The translations under genes were made by a program, and so were the position numbers. A stretch of DNA of 60,867 nucleotides, from positions 1-60,867 of the forward strand of contig CACYXD010000020.1 in NCBI GenBank assembly GCA_902778255.1. Reading direction: 5' to 3'. Source of the stretch: an uncultured Prevotellaceae bacterium (GTDB taxonomy: Bacteria > Bacteroidota > Bacteroidia > Bacteroidales > Bacteroidaceae). The notes below the pieces were generated by a model, which had not been told where the DNA came from, made no database searches, and saw only the letters and a program-made list of their open reading frames with translations. Positions within the stretch are counted from its first letter, which is position 1. Each line of letters opens with the position of its first letter. Below are positions 50,711 through 60,432 of this stretch, piece after piece.

Positions 50711-53700
50711 ATGAAACGATATATCTTATTTGGAATTTCGCTGCTGATGGCTTTCCCTCTGAGTGTGGTTGCTCAAGAAGAAGACACTGACGAAGAAGAG
50801 GAGGTCGTACAGACCCAGCGTGTTGTAAGAGTGCAGAAGCAGTATGAGACCCGTGCTGTCAAAGGCTATGTGTTTGATGCTGCCACAGGAAAACCCGTGT
50901 CGGGCGCCATTGTGCGTGCTGCAGAGATTGACGGCTATAGTGTGCTGACCGAGGATGATGGTAGCTACGCTTTGAAGTTGCCTCTCTTTACTACGGCTAT
51001 CTACGTGTCGTCGCCCGATCATAACCCTGTGAAGCAGGGACTGTCGCGCGATGCCGAGCAGAAGAGTATTAACCTCTATCCCAAGACCTTCACGGCTGAA
51101 TATACACCACAGACAAATGTGCGTGGTGATATGGTGGCTACTGATTTCAAATATACCAACGCCATTAATATCAAGGACGAGATTCAGAAACAGATGGGCG
51201 GTCAGGTATATACCATTACCCGTAATGGTACACCAGGTATCGGAAGCGTGATGTTTATCCAGGGCTTGAACACCTTGAACGTGAACGCCCAGCCACTGAT
51301 TGTCATCGATGACGTGGTGGTTGATTTGCAGAGCAATCGCTCGGTGCTACACGAGGGTTTCTATAATGATGTACTGGGAAACATCAATCCCGCTGACATT
51401 GAAAAGGTGACGGTGATGCGTAACGGTACTGCCCTTTATGGTTCGAAAGGTGCCAATGGTGTTATCTTGATCCAGACCCGTCGTAATAAGTCGATGGCAA
51501 CCCGTATCACGGCTAATATCTCGGCAGGCGTGGTCATGGAGCCTCAGTATATCTCGGTGATGAATGCCAATCAGTATCGCAGCTATGTGTCTGAGATGCT
51601 AAAGTCGACCAATACCAAGTTGCGCGATTTTAAGTTCCTGAAGTCAGAATATGATCAGACGGGTAAGAAATACTACTACTATGATCAGTATCATCAGAAC
51701 ACCGACTGGAAAGACTATGTCTATCGCACGGCAATGACTCAGAACTATGGTATCAATGTAGAAGGTGGTGACGATGTTGCCAACTACAACCTCTCGGTAG
51801 GCTATACTAGTGCTCAGAGCACGATGAAGTGTAACGATATGGATCGCCTGAACGTCCGCTTCAATACCGACATCTCGCTGAGCCAGAAACTGGCTGTACG
51901 CTTCGATGCCTCGTTTGCCAACCAGACACGTGACATCCGTAACGATGGTGCTCCAGCAAGCTATGACGAGGGCACGCCTACAGCACCTTCTTTCCTGGCC
52001 TATGTGAAGAGCCCCTTTATGAGCCCTTACAGCTATGGTCACGATGATACGGGTAATGGCCGCTTTTCTAATTCGCAGTACGATATTGAAACGGAGTCGT
52101 ATTTGAAAGAGGCTCTGGCCAATTACAACAACTACAACTGGCAGCTGGGTAACCCCGCAGCCATCAATGAGTATGCTGAGGCTGATACCAAGAACCGTTT
52201 CGAGACCTCAATGCTGAATCTTACCGTGACTCCGAAATACGAGATCAACCGTCACCTCTCTCTGAGCGAGCATTTCAGCTACAATCTGGTCAACAACACT
52301 GAGATGTTCTATATTCCCGTTAATGGTACGCCAAGCTATTATGTAACGAGTCTGGGTGCCTATCGTGATAATGAGGTTCGTTCGCTGGCTTCCAAGCAGA
52401 ACTCGGTGATGAGCGATACGCGCCTTGACTGGAAACAGCGTTACGATGCTCACTTCATTCACCTCTTTGGTGGTGCCCGCATCAACTGGGAAGACTTCAC
52501 CAGCACAGCTCAGGTGGGTTACAATAACGGTAGCGATAAAACTCCATTTATGAATAAAAACTTGCCTGACAAAAGTGTGGTGGGTGTCAATGAGAGCTGG
52601 ACTGCTCTCTCATGCTATGCTCAGGCAGAGTATAACTACAAAGGACGCTATTTTCTACAGGGTAACCTGACTGTTGACGGTTCGTCACGTTTCGGTCAGG
52701 ACGGCGGCGACTTCCGTCTGTTCAAGGCTGCATGGGGTGTGTTCCCCGGCGTGCAGGCATCTTGGGTGCTCACTAACGAACCTTGGCTGTCAGAGATCAA
52801 TGGTCTCAACTACCTGCGCTTGTCTGCTGGCTATGACATCAGCGGTAACGATGATATCAACTACTATGCTGCCCGCAGTTACTTCCGTTCCTTAAAGTAT
52901 CTTCAGTCTGCCTCTGGATTGGCTTTCGAGGGTATCGGTAATACCAAGATTCAGTGGGAGACCACCCGTCGCCTTAGCCTCGGTCTTGAGGGTAGCTTCA
53001 TGGACAACCGTCTGAGCGTCGGCTTGAACTACTTCCGTTCAAAGACAGATAACTTGCTCACCCTTCAGGAGTTGGGATTCCTCAGCGGGTTGGAGCAGAA
53101 CTGGTCTAACGGCGGTAAGCTGGAGAACGAAGGCTTCGATGTGAACTTTATGGCTAAAGTCATCAACACTGCTGACTGGCAGTGGCAGGTAGGTGCCAGC
53201 GCTGGACACTACAAGAATAAGATTACAGCGTTGCCCGATGGCAAGCAGTATCTTGACAACAGTCTCTATGGCGCTACCATCCGCACACAGATAGGTAATG
53301 TGGCCAATGCATTCTATGGTTACAAGGCTTTGGGCGTATTCAGCTCGACTGCTGAGGCTCAGGCTGCTGGTACCACCGATCCCAAGGGTCTTTACTTCCT
53401 TGCTGAAAATGGCGTTGACCGTACCTACTTTGAGGCTGGCGACGTACACTTCGCCGACCTCAACAACGATGGTATGATTACAGAGGCCGATCAGACCTTC
53501 ATTGGTGATCCCAACCCCGATATTTACGGAAATATCTTTACATCACTCGCTTGGAAACGCTTCAAACTGGATGTTAACTTCACCTATTCACTTGGTAACG
53601 ATGTCTATAACTATATGCGTTCACAGCTGGAGGGTGGTAGTCGCTTCATGAACCAGACTTCGGCTATGTTGCGCCGCTGGCAGGTGGAAGGTCAGCAGAC

Positions 53701-54004
53701 CGATGTGCCACGCATCACGTTCCAGGATCCGATGGGTAACTCACGTTTCAGCGACCGATGGATTGAGGATGGCTCATACCTGCGTCTGAAGTCCGTGACC
53801 CTCTCTTACGACCTGCCTGTCAAGTCTGAATATCTGCAGGGTTTCCAGTTCTGGATTCAGGGCAACAACCTGCTCACCTTCACCAAGTATCTGGGTAGTG
53901 ATCCCGAGATGACGATGACTTCGAGTGTCATTGGTCAGGGTATCGACCTGGGTTGCCTGGGTCAGAGCCGCAGTTTTGTTGCAGGTGTGAAGATCAACCT
54001 GTAA
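50711..54004 (+). CDS. SusC/RagA-family TonB-dependent transporter (second of two)
   Basis: The start at 50711 (MKRYILFGI) gives 1097 residues with a normal signal peptide; the open frame upstream adds 16 residues that overlap the preceding gene. After the signal peptide there is an unusual acidic stretch (EEDTDEEEEVVQTQ), then a regulatory-like domain (about 52-120), a plug (VTVMRNGTALYGSKGANGVI near 235) and a barrel. The N-terminal extension replaces the usual start of the mature protein. SusD follows after 47 bp. Confidence 0.93.
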   Translation: MKRYILFGISLLMAFPLSVVAQEEDTDEEEEVVQTQRVVRVQKQYETRAVKGYVFDAATGKPVSGAIVRAAEIDGYSVLTEDDGSYALKLPLFTTAIYVSSPDHNPVKQGLSRDAEQKSINLYPKTFTAEYTPQTNVRGDMVATDFKYTNAINIKDEIQKQMGGQVYTITRNGTPGIGSVMFIQGLNTLNVNAQPLIVIDDVVVDLQSNRSVLHEGFYNDVLGNINPADIEKVTVMRNGTALYGSKGANGVILIQTRRNKSMATRITANISAGVVMEPQYISVMNANQYRSYVSEMLKSTNTKLRDFKFLKSEYDQTGKKYYYYDQYHQNTDWKDYVYRTAMTQNYGINVEGGDDVANYNLSVGYTSAQSTMKCNDMDRLNVRFNTDISLSQKLAVRFDASFANQTRDIRNDGAPASYDEGTPTAPSFLAYVKSPFMSPYSYGHDDTGNGRFSNSQYDIETESYLKEALANYNNYNWQLGNPAAINEYAEADTKNRFETSMLNLTVTPKYEINRHLSLSEHFSYNLVNNTEMFYIPVNGTPSYYVTSLGAYRDNEVRSLASKQNSVMSDTRLDWKQRYDAHFIHLFGGARINWEDFTSTAQVGYNNGSDKTPFMNKNLPDKSVVGVNESWTALSCYAQAEYNYKGRYFLQGNLTVDGSSRFGQDGGDFRLFKAAWGVFPGVQASWVLTNEPWLSEINGLNYLRLSAGYDISGNDDINYYAARSYFRSLKYLQSASGLAFEGIGNTKIQWETTRRLSLGLEGSFMDNRLSVGLNYFRSKTDNLLTLQELGFLSGLEQNWSNGGKLENEGFDVNFMAKVINTADWQWQVGASAGHYKNKITALPDGKQYLDNSLYGATIRTQIGNVANAFYGYKALGVFSSTAEAQAAGTTDPKGLYFLAENGVDRTYFEAGDVHFADLNNDGMITEADQTFIGDPNPDIYGNIFTSLAWKRFKLDVNFTYSLGNDVYNYMRSQLEGGSRFMNQTSAMLRRWQVEGQQTDVPRITFQDPMGNSRFSDRWIEDGSYLRLKSVTLSYDLPVKSEYLQGFQFWIQGNNLLTFTKYLGSDPEMTMTSSVIGQGIDLGCLGQSRSFVAGVKINL

Positions 54005-54051
54005 TTCTGAATGATGAATTAAGAATTAAGAATTAAGAATTGAGAAAGATT

Positions 54052-55965
54052 ATGAATATCAAGAAAATATATCGTAAAGGGGCTGGCTCAGTGGTCTGCG
54101 GCATTGTCGCAGCCATGATGGCTCTGCCGGTGCTCACCTCTTGTGAGGATTTCTTCACCCAGGAAAGCGATGATGTGCTTTATGCCGATAATGAGCACCT
54201 GAATGTTGCAGAGGATACTCTATATTCTGTAACGGGTATTCTCTCGAAGCTGCAGGCACTGGCCGACCGTACCATCCTGTTGGGTGAGTTGCGTGGTGAC
54301 CTGGTTGATCTGACTAATGTGGCCAGCAGTGACTTGCGTGAGATTGCCAACTTCAATATCAGTGATGACAACAAGTATAATTCTCCCAGTGACTATTATG
54401 CAGTCATCAACAACTGTAACTATTTCATTGCCCATGTGGATACGGCTCAGCGTGACACCCGTAATGATCAGATTTTTATCATAGAGTATTGCGTGATCAA
54501 GTCTATCCGTGCTTGGACCTACCTCCAGTTGGCACTCAATTATGGGAGTATTCCTTTCTATACTGAACCGCTACTTAGTAAAGAGCAGGCAGAGGCTGCA
54601 GAAAATGGTCCAAGAAAAGAGATAGAAGCTGTTTGTGACTTCTTTATTGACGATTTGCAGGAACTGCCTGACTTGATGGAACTCTATGGCAGAGAATTTC
54701 CACGCTACTACTCCATTGGCGGCATTGATGCCAAGTTGATGCTTTTCCCGTTGAGCATTGTACGTGGTGACCTCTACCTGTGGCGTGCCACCTTTAGGTA
54801 TAGTCATGGTGATATAGCTGGTAGTACCAGTGACTACCGTCAGGCTGCGCTCCACTACTATAAGTATATCAGTGAGCGTAATGGCTCTTACTCGGCTTAT
54901 CCTACCATGACCGATCGCTGCTATTGGAAGTCAGGAGAGACATCATGGCTTAATTCTAGTGGAAATATTTTCCCCATTGACGAAAGTACTGATGCTGATG
55001 CAGAGTTGATTACACTGATTGCTGGTGACACTAGGAAGGCAGACGGTAACTATAGCGTCTTGTGTGACTTGTTCACCTCAAGTAGTGACAACGACTATAG
55101 GGTAAGTATTGAGCCATCTGCCCGTATGATAGAGATATCAGAATCACAGTCCAATCTGGTTCTGGCAACGAATGGTAATAGCTTTACCTATGCTCCCCCT
55201 GGACTGACTGATCATCAGTCGGGTGACCTGCGCTTTTCGAGTGTGTGGTCTGAGGATTATAGAATTGACCGCGTTACTAGTGAACGCATTAAGACGCAGA
55301 CCATCATGAAGTATGATAATTCACGCAACGTACGCATCTATCGTCGTATGATGGTCTATCTGCGTTTGGCTGAGGCACTCAATGGTGCAGGTTATCCACG
55401 TATGGCTTTCCAGATTCTGAGCGAGGGTTTGAGTAACAAGACCATCCAGAATAACGTCATCTCGCGTTATTATGACTACGATGCTGCACAAGACACGACA
55501 GTGGTATCAGTGGCTGACTCTACATTCCTGGCACAGTTTGATTTTCCCAATATCAGGTATGAAGTGGGCGATAAACTGGACTTTGCAAGTGGTATCTTCT
55601 CAACTAACACATATAATCATAACCAGATCGGTATCCACGCACGTGGTTGCGGCTATACACCGATGGACACGACCTATGTGCTGCCTCATGATACGATAGA
55701 GACCAATCCTGCCTTGCGTGCCCAGCTGATTGCAGAGCAGCAGGTGGCTGTCGATAGTCTCATCCTCAACGAGTCGGCTCTGGAGTTCGCCTTTGAGGGT
55801 ACGCGCTACTATGACATCATGCGCTATGCCTTGCGTCAGACCGATCCTGAGGCTACGATGGATAAGATTATCGGTATGCGTCGTGGCAAGGCCACTACAA
55901 CTGCTACCCCGCTGACCACACGTAGTAACTGGTTCCTCAGCTGGAAAGGGAAGATTGGCTATTAA
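54052..55965 (+). CDS. SusD/RagB-family lipoprotein (second of two)
   Basis: The start at 54052 (MNIKKIYRKG) gives 637 residues with lipobox VLTSC (Cys31); an upstream in-frame TTG at 54040 lies in an AATTAAG tandem repeat and is unlikely. Features are an early CEDFFTQESDDVL segment, the ILSKLQALADRTILLGELRGDLVD helix pair, AWTYLQLALNYGSIPFYTEPL and a C-terminal ALEFAFEGTRYYDIMRYALRQ. It is the last gene of the unit, and a terminator follows 28 bp later. Confidence 0.93.
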   Translation: MNIKKIYRKGAGSVVCGIVAAMMALPVLTSCEDFFTQESDDVLYADNEHLNVAEDTLYSVTGILSKLQALADRTILLGELRGDLVDLTNVASSDLREIANFNISDDNKYNSPSDYYAVINNCNYFIAHVDTAQRDTRNDQIFIIEYCVIKSIRAWTYLQLALNYGSIPFYTEPLLSKEQAEAAENGPRKEIEAVCDFFIDDLQELPDLMELYGREFPRYYSIGGIDAKLMLFPLSIVRGDLYLWRATFRYSHGDIAGSTSDYRQAALHYYKYISERNGSYSAYPTMTDRCYWKSGETSWLNSSGNIFPIDESTDADAELITLIAGDTRKADGNYSVLCDLFTSSSDNDYRVSIEPSARMIEISESQSNLVLATNGNSFTYAPPGLTDHQSGDLRFSSVWSEDYRIDRVTSERIKTQTIMKYDNSRNVRIYRRMMVYLRLAEALNGAGYPRMAFQILSEGLSNKTIQNNVISRYYDYDAAQDTTVVSVADSTFLAQFDFPNIRYEVGDKLDFASGIFSTNTYNHNQIGIHARGCGYTPMDTTYVLPHDTIETNPALRAQLIAEQQVAVDSLILNESALEFAFEGTRYYDIMRYALRQTDPEATMDKIIGMRRGKATTTATPLTTRSNWFLSWKGKIGY

Positions 55966-55993
55966 AAAATCAGATCTCTCTTTTTAATTAAAA

Positions 55994-56047
55994 GTAGTGC
56001 AAAGCGTTAAAGATTTCAAATGCTTTGCGCTACTTTGCTTTTTATTG
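55994..56047 (+). terminator. Terminator of the seven-gene operon
   Basis: GTAGTGCAAAGC and GCTTTGCGCTAC form a 12-bp stem with one G-T type mismatch, followed by TTTGCTTTTTATTG. It begins 28 bp after the second SusD stop. Confidence 0.75.
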
Positions 56048-56049
56048 CG

Positions 56050-56057
56050 TATCTTTG
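56050..56057 (+). promoter_or_regulatory. Promoter -7 element of the TPR-GH51 unit
   Basis: TATCTTTG lies 24 bp before the lipoprotein gene start at 56082. A TTTG 22 bp upstream (56024-56027) lies inside the terminator stem. Confidence 0.5.
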
Positions 56058-56081
56058 CAGTTGGATTAAGTGTAAGTTAAA

Positions 56082-58301
56082 ATGGAAGTAAAAGTTGGAG
56101 TTAAAAGGGGAGTGAAAGTGGTTAACTGGCTTTCCGCTTTGTTGCTGACAGGCTTACTGATGGCTTGTGGCGGTTCCGACTCGTCCGTTGATCTGCTCAC
56201 GCTTGACATAGACAACTACCAGCCTGTTGAGGCGTTCGTTGATGCCTATGAGGCTATTAACAACCAGCAGGACCTGCAGTCAGGACAGGACTATGACCTA
56301 GAGAAGACCGTACGCGTTATCAATGCGTTGGAACTGGCTCAAGTGCGTGCCAGCAGCTTTGATGAGTTTCTCGATTATATGGCGCGCCAGGACTATACGG
56401 GTGTAGCACCCGATGTGCTGGAAGCCAAGCGCAAACTCTTTCCTGTTCTGGAATATACCTATAAACTGCGTCAGCAGGACGAACAGCTGAGCGATGTGTG
56501 GATGCTGATGCGTGGTGCTGCACGTGGGGGAGAGACCCTTGTGGAACATACGTCTGCTCTTACTCTTTTCAGGGCTACTCATGGTGATATTTTTGCAATC
56601 CTTGGTCTTCTCAACGGCGAGGATGCCGACCGCTCTACCGCTGAAGCCTTCGCTCAATATGAGAAGGATAAGAAACTGAAGTCGGCAATCCGTCAGGACC
56701 TGCAGAAACTGCGTGTATCCTATCGTCAGTATCTGGAGGATTATACGCCTATCTACCAGAAATATATGCAGGAATATGATGCACTCTGCATAGAGAAGGA
56801 CAAGGCTTATCTTGACCTCTATGCCGGACGGACAGACGAAGCACTCTCGCATACGCAAAACATCCTAAAGAAATACCCGGATAATGCCGAGGCCATGCTC
56901 CTGCAGTCGATGTCGCATATTATGTTAGGGGCAGGCGAAACACCTGTGCCTGATGTACTGAGGCCGCTCAATCCGGAAAGCCCGGAAAATCCAGATAGTC
57001 TGGATAGTCAGGAGTCTTCGGCAGTCCTTGGCGGCCATTATGCCAAGGCCAGTAGTATGCTTCAGCACTACACCGAGCTCTACCCTGGTCGAACGGCCCC
57101 CGCATTGGTGCTTGAGGGACTGCTGCAACAGCAGTTAGGCCATGAGCAGGCAGCCATGAGCTGCTTCCATCAGGCCAGTGTGGAGTATCCTCGTCAGGCT
57201 GCCCAGCTTACCGATATGCTCGATGCCTATAACACCCGCAACTATCTGAATCAGACGCCTGAGGGACAGTACCTGCGTCGCCTCTATGCCTCTACGATGG
57301 AGGGCTATGGTCTCTTTAGTCCTAATCTGCTGAAGGCGAAGCACTATGCCGATCAGGGCAATCTTGACAAGAGCCGTGAGGAAATCTACAACCATTTCTT
57401 CCGTCGGGGCAATCAGGGCATCTATGATGAACTGCTTTCTGATATGCAGTTCTGCGAGGAGAATCTCTATGCTGCTTTCAAAGGTCTGCTGCTCGAATCA
57501 TCGTATATCGATGTCAGTGTGACGCCTGAGTCGGAATGGCTTTTCTGGAGCAGTGATAACGTGCTGCGTGTCCGTATCAACAACCGTTCCGACCTCGACC
57601 TTGAGAACGTGCGTGTGTTCCTCTGCATCCATTATACCGATATGTATAAGGACGAGTATGATGTGGTGAAGGTGCCGCGTTCCGTCAATGTCATTCCTAG
57701 GCATAGCGTGGCCGATCTGGATACTGTGGTGATACGCTATCCTGGCAAGACCAGTGATGATATCACCCGCATCCGTGCCATTGCCATGACCGACGACCGT
57801 ATCTGCTGGGTGGATGATGTGAACTACAAGCAGAGCCGTGCCGTCAGCGGTAAGCGCAACGTTCAGCCTGTGGCCAATAGTCAGCAGGCACAGCGCGAAG
57901 AATATCTGCGCAACTACTCATTGGAGCCGCAGAAGTTGCAGCGCACGCTGAAAGAAGGTATCACCGTGTTGCCGCCAGAGGAGGATCCTGCAGAAGAAAA
58001 ATCGTGGTGGAACTCATTCCTCAGTTGGTTCTCAAGTCCTGACAATGACCTGAAGATTGAATTGCCGCGTGTGTTGGCTATGGCCGATCCTGTTTTCTCC
58101 CTCAATCCCATTGATGCCGAGGGGGCCGTCAGTCCTGAGGAGAACTATCTCTCGGGTACTGCCATCCATCTCTCTTTCGACTATGAGCCAGCCTACGAAG
58201 AGCGGCTGCAACTCTATATCTACAGCGAGTCGGCTAATTTCCGCGTAGAGATTCTCTATAAGGGTGCTGCCTCGGAAGTTATCTCTGTTGAACAACAATA
58301 A
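56082..58301 (+). CDS. TPR-like lipoprotein of unknown function
   Basis: This 739-residue lipoprotein has Cys29 (LLMAC). The body is alpha-helical, with TPR-like pairs near 245-275 (LYAGRTDEALSHTQNILKKYPDNAEAMLL) and 320-375 (LVLEGLLQQQLGHEQAAMSCF). A PES/PEN/PDS tripeptide stretch at about 298-312 comes from 9-bp DNA repeats. The C-terminal part (about 460-600) is beta-rich (ESEWLFWSSDNVLRVRINNRSDLDLENVRVFL). No enzyme family was recognised. It is 23 bp upstream of the GH51 gene and shares its transcript, so a scaffold or substrate-handling role beside the arabinofuranosidase is possible. Confidence 0.7.
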   Translation: MEVKVGVKRGVKVVNWLSALLLTGLLMACGGSDSSVDLLTLDIDNYQPVEAFVDAYEAINNQQDLQSGQDYDLEKTVRVINALELAQVRASSFDEFLDYMARQDYTGVAPDVLEAKRKLFPVLEYTYKLRQQDEQLSDVWMLMRGAARGGETLVEHTSALTLFRATHGDIFAILGLLNGEDADRSTAEAFAQYEKDKKLKSAIRQDLQKLRVSYRQYLEDYTPIYQKYMQEYDALCIEKDKAYLDLYAGRTDEALSHTQNILKKYPDNAEAMLLQSMSHIMLGAGETPVPDVLRPLNPESPENPDSLDSQESSAVLGGHYAKASSMLQHYTELYPGRTAPALVLEGLLQQQLGHEQAAMSCFHQASVEYPRQAAQLTDMLDAYNTRNYLNQTPEGQYLRRLYASTMEGYGLFSPNLLKAKHYADQGNLDKSREEIYNHFFRRGNQGIYDELLSDMQFCEENLYAAFKGLLLESSYIDVSVTPESEWLFWSSDNVLRVRINNRSDLDLENVRVFLCIHYTDMYKDEYDVVKVPRSVNVIPRHSVADLDTVVIRYPGKTSDDITRIRAIAMTDDRICWVDDVNYKQSRAVSGKRNVQPVANSQQAQREEYLRNYSLEPQKLQRTLKEGITVLPPEEDPAEEKSWWNSFLSWFSSPDNDLKIELPRVLAMADPVFSLNPIDAEGAVSPEENYLSGTAIHLSFDYEPAYEERLQLYIYSESANFRVEILYKGAASEVISVEQQ
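56973..57017 (+). repeat. Five 9-bp units inside the TPR-like gene
   Basis: CCGGAAAGC, CCGGAAAAT, CCAGATAGT, CTGGATAGT and CAGGAGTCT follow each other without gaps and encode PES-PEN-PDS-LDS-QES. The period equals that of the helicase and capA repeats, but the unit sequence is different. Confidence 0.6.
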
Positions 58302-58324
58302 ATATAAACCTTTAACGATAAGTA

Positions 58325-60337
58325 ATGATGAAAAAACTATTCCTATTGGGGGCTGCTATGATTGCAGCACTGGGTCTGCAGGCTCAGAAACCCATGAAAG
58401 CGCCAGCCGGCGGTAAGGCGATTAGTGATGAATTGATTGGTATCTTTTTCGAGGATATCAGTAATGCTGCCGATGGCGGCCTGTATGCGGAGCTCATACA
58501 GAACGGCTCATTTGAGTTCAATACCACCGAGCGCGACGGATGGGGGCCCGGCACCGCATGGAAGTTCCTGCGTCCTGGTCACTCGCTGGGTTATATGCGC
58601 CCTTGCATGGAGAAGCCACTCCATAAGAACAATCCTACCTATATGCGCATCCATATTGAGCGCTCAAGGGAGTTTTATGATTATAAGGGATGGAAAGGCG
58701 TTGGCTTGCAAAACGACGGCTACAATGGTATCAGCGTAAAGGCAGGTCAGAAGTATGACTTTTCTGCCTTCTTCCGTAACATGAACCGTCAAAACGATAA
58801 GGACATCCGCATCGCACTGGTAGAGCCTCAGGGCTGGGGCAAAGATCCGAAGGTGCTGGCAGAGTCCACTATCAACGTGAATGCTGTGGATTGGGAGCGC
58901 TGTTTCTTTACGCTTACGCCTGATGCCGACTGTAAGAATGCTGCCTTGCAGATTCTGGTTCTGACACAGGGTGATATCGATATTGATGAGGTGTCACTCA
59001 TGCCACAGGATACCTATAAGGGACATGGCCTGCGTAAGGACCTGGCTCAGGCACTGGCCGACCTTCATCCAAAGTTCATGCGCTTCCCTGGTGGATGCGT
59101 GGTGCATGGCGGTGGCGACGGTTTCTGGGATACCTATCGCTGGAAGAACACCATCGGTCCACGTCAGACCCGTGCTTCCTTGAAGAACACCTGGGGCTAT
59201 CATCAGAGCATGGCACTGGGTTACTTCGAGTACTTCCAGTTCTGCGAAGACTTGGGCATGGAGCCACTGCCCATCCTGCCTTGTGGCGTAAGCTGTCAGG
59301 GAACTAACGGTGGTTGGAACATGTATCCCACACAGGCTCAGGACGTTGTTCCCATGAGCGAGATGGACGAGTGGGTACAGGATGCACTCGACCTCATTGA
59401 CTGGGCTAATGGCGACGGCACCACAGAATGGAGCCGCAAGCGTGTAGAGGCAGGTCACCCGAAGCCCTTCAACCTGAAATATCTGGGTCTGGGTAATGAA
59501 GAGAAGATTAGCCCCGAGTTCTGTGAGCGCTTCAAGTATATCTATGAGCGCGTCACCAAGGCTCACCCCGAGATCATTATCGTGGGTACTGCCGGTCCTG
59601 GCTCTCATCCTGGCAATGCCGACCTTGAGAACGGTTGGAAGTTGGCCGAGGAACTGAACATGCCCATTATCGATGAGCACTACTATGAGCCAAACGAGTA
59701 TTTCCTGAACAAGCGCCAGTATGACAACTACTCTCGCGATCGCAAGACGAAGGTTTATCTGGGCGAATATGCTGCCAAGGACAAGAAACTCATTGACGCT
59801 TTGGCCGAGGGTCTGTATCTGCTCCATGTAGAGCGTAATGGCGACATCGTGGCTATGACTTCTTACGCTCCTCTCTTCGCCCGCAGAGACAATACCAACT
59901 GGAACCCCGACATGATCTATTTCGACAACGAGCGTGCCTACCTGACCTGTAGCTACTACGTACAGCAGTTGTTCGGACAGAGTGCCGGCCAGTACTACTA
60001 TGGCGACTGTGTGAAGTTCGAGGGTGATGCCGCTGACGCTATCCAGCCTCTGGAGAATGTACACTACGGACAGTCTGTGGTGCTCAATGTGAAGACCCGC
60101 AAGCTCTATGTAAAGATTTGTAACGCTAGCGACGAGGCTAAGAAAGCCAACATCAACCTGAGCCGTTTCGGTATCAAAAAGAATGTCGTAAAAACTGTGA
60201 TTGCTGGTTCTGCCAACGATGAAAACAACTACGACCAGCAGCCTATCGCTCCTCAGAAGGAGACGATCAAGGCTCAAAAGAAGTTCACTCTCGACGTGGC
60301 TCCTTATTCGTTCGTCATGTTGGAGTACAATCTGTAA
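58325..60337 (+). CDS. GH51 alpha-L-arabinofuranosidase, secreted
   Basis: This 670-residue protein has a signal peptide (about 1-21, GLQAQ). An N-terminal carbohydrate-binding-like jelly roll covers about 90-230. The GH51 catalytic domain follows, with the acid/base glutamate at 392 (GLGNEEK) and the nucleophile at 481 (YLGEYAAK); FMRFPGGCV near 251 and IIDEHYYEP near 448 are also typical. It should release terminal arabinofuranose from arabinoxylan, arabinan or arabinogalactan. It is the second gene of a two-gene unit with the TPR-like lipoprotein and lies just downstream of the FAS1/SusCD operon; the functional link to that operon is inferred. Confidence 0.94.
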   Translation: MMKKLFLLGAAMIAALGLQAQKPMKAPAGGKAISDELIGIFFEDISNAADGGLYAELIQNGSFEFNTTERDGWGPGTAWKFLRPGHSLGYMRPCMEKPLHKNNPTYMRIHIERSREFYDYKGWKGVGLQNDGYNGISVKAGQKYDFSAFFRNMNRQNDKDIRIALVEPQGWGKDPKVLAESTINVNAVDWERCFFTLTPDADCKNAALQILVLTQGDIDIDEVSLMPQDTYKGHGLRKDLAQALADLHPKFMRFPGGCVVHGGGDGFWDTYRWKNTIGPRQTRASLKNTWGYHQSMALGYFEYFQFCEDLGMEPLPILPCGVSCQGTNGGWNMYPTQAQDVVPMSEMDEWVQDALDLIDWANGDGTTEWSRKRVEAGHPKPFNLKYLGLGNEEKISPEFCERFKYIYERVTKAHPEIIIVGTAGPGSHPGNADLENGWKLAEELNMPIIDEHYYEPNEYFLNKRQYDNYSRDRKTKVYLGEYAAKDKKLIDALAEGLYLLHVERNGDIVAMTSYAPLFARRDNTNWNPDMIYFDNERAYLTCSYYVQQLFGQSAGQYYYGDCVKFEGDAADAIQPLENVHYGQSVVLNVKTRKLYVKICNASDEAKKANINLSRFGIKKNVVKTVIAGSANDENNYDQQPIAPQKETIKAQKKFTLDVAPYSFVMLEYNL

Positions 60338-60355
60338 TCAGACAAGTATTATATC

Positions 60356-60401
60356 AGCGCCCGGTATTGGACTTTTGCCAATGCCGGGCGCTGTTGTTTT
60401 T
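60356..60401 (+). terminator. Terminator of the GH51 gene
   Basis: AGCGCCCGGTATTGG and CCAATGCCGGGCGCT form a nearly perfect 15-bp stem with one mismatch, followed by GTTGTTTTTT. The hairpin begins 18 bp after the GH51 stop. Confidence 0.85.
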
Positions 60402-60432
60402 TATGTAAATGGTCTGCTCCGTCTGTTTAAGC

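Noticed and set aside
58994-60277. 427-residue minus-strand frame
   Set aside because: It is the antisense shadow of the GH51 gene and has no family features or promoter.
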